From NCBI GenBank assembly GCA_021787175.1, contig JAJYMF010000157.1:1-5433 (forward strand): a stretch of 5,433 bases of DNA, given 5' to 3'. This DNA comes from Pseudomonadota bacterium (lineage in GTDB: Bacteria; Pseudomonadota; Gammaproteobacteria; Xanthomonadales; Rhodanobacteraceae). Positions 5,245-5,433 of this stretch are shown piece after piece; positions within the stretch are counted from its first letter, which is position 1; each line of letters opens with the position of its first letter. The notes below the pieces were generated by a model. It saw only the letters and a program-made list of their open reading frames with translations. It made no database searches and had not been told where the DNA came from. Position numbers and translations under genes: made by a program.

Positions 5245-5378
5245 CAGATCCTTCGCTGTGCTCAGGATGGCACTGAAAGAAACTTCACCTGCAAGGGAAC
5301 GCCCTTCGGAAGGAAACGTCACCGGGAAGGAAACGTCACCCGGAAGGAAATGTCACCCTGAGCGCAGCGAAGGGTCTG
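5245..5378 (+). repeat. Long inverted repeat enclosing a tandem array
   Basis: The left arm 5245-5266 and right arm 5357-5378 are inverted copies of the same 22-mer (right arm begins CCTGAGCGCAGCGAAGGG and ends TCTG), identical at 20 of 22 positions. Pairing continues inward over 5268-5272 with 5351-5355 after one mismatch, giving a ~28-bp arm around a 78-nt loop. Both differences in the 22-mer become G-U pairs in plus-strand RNA, so the hmgA-sense transcript can pair without a break there. The CCTGAGCGCAGCGAAGG core is, as I remember, a dispersed intergenic repeat in many proteobacteria. Confidence 0.75.
5274..5358 (+). repeat. Five tandem 17-bp repeats
   Basis: Units start at 5274, 5291, 5308, 5325 and 5342 with an exact 17-bp period. 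The last three are nearly identical (GGAAGGAAACGTCACCG, the same ending CC, then one with ATG for ACG). The first two are diverged (TGAAAGAAACTTCACCT and GCAAGGGAACGCCCTTC). The last unit runs into the right arm of the inverted repeat. There are no spacers, so it is not a CRISPR. The period is not a whole number of codons. Confidence 0.85.
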
Positions 5379-5433
5379 GTTTCAGGCTGACGCATCAAGG
5401 TGCGCGTTGTGCCGTTTGATCGGCCGGCGATCG

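Larger units (their letters stand above)
5087..5433. other. Intergenic region after hmgA, repeat-rich, no convincing gene
   Basis: Open frames cross this stretch but have no family resemblance or good start, and they mostly translate repeats. Near its left end is a loose hairpin (5156-5163 TCCTTCGG with 5188-5195 CCGAAGGA). From 5245 to 5378 there is a repeat composite, described separately. I see no tRNA and no clear rho-independent terminator with a T-tract after hmgA. maiA or fahA, which often follow in this pathway, are not visible here. Confidence 0.6.

Noticed and set aside
5274..5358. CRISPR array
   Set aside because: The units are contiguous 17-mers with no unique spacers and no cas gene nearby.
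5123..5419. Possible 98-residue protein after hmgA
   Set aside because: Much of it is a translation of the 17-bp array and inverted repeat. It has no clear ribosome-binding site and no known motif.
5418..5432. GATCG-GCCGG-CGATC palindrome at the window edge
   Set aside because: A 5-bp inverted repeat in GC-rich DNA at the truncated end is too weak to interpret.

Overview
The window looks like a piece of a high-GC gammaproteobacterial chromosome. It most resembles Xanthomonadaceae/Lysobacteraceae (Lysobacter, Luteimonas or Pseudoxanthomonas type). I base this on the 16S rRNA 5' domain, the rRNA leader, and a marR-hppD-hmgA tyrosine-degradation cluster. The genus call rests on remembered 16S signatures and is tentative.

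Layout. Positions 1-406 hold the first ~400 nt of a 16S rRNA gene on the minus strand; the rest of the rRNA operon lies off the left edge. Positions 407-645 hold its leader (boxA and hairpins) and a sigma70-type promoter. An insertion sequence begins directly upstream of that promoter. It has one DDE (integrase-core) transposase on the plus strand (750-1994), a right terminal repeat at ~2035, and a left end where the terminal motif occurs at least twice and perhaps three times. The IS ends 25 bp past the stop codon of a MarR-type regulator (2061-2516, minus). The MarR gene is divergent from hppD (2604-3692, plus), 4-hydroxyphenylpyruvate dioxygenase. hppD is followed after 68 bp by hmgA (3761-5086, plus), homogentisate 1,2-dioxygenase. 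The last 347 bp contain no convincing gene. They hold a repeat composite: five 17-bp tandem units enclosed by a long inverted repeat.

How the parts work together. HppD turns 4-hydroxyphenylpyruvate (from tyrosine) into homogentisate, and HmgA opens that ring to maleylacetoacetate. The later enzymes (isomerase, fumarylacetoacetate hydrolase) are not in the window. The marR/hppD intergenic region has back-to-back promoter candidates sharing one TATA core, plus a perfect TGCAA-N4-TTGCA palindrome placed to block both. Local repression of the pathway and of its own gene by the MarR protein is therefore a reasonable inference.

The individual genes belong to known families. The points most worth a second look are the IS end abutting an rRNA promoter, the multiplied left end of that IS, a hairpin over the transposase start, the overlapping divergent promoters, and the structured repeat block after hmgA.
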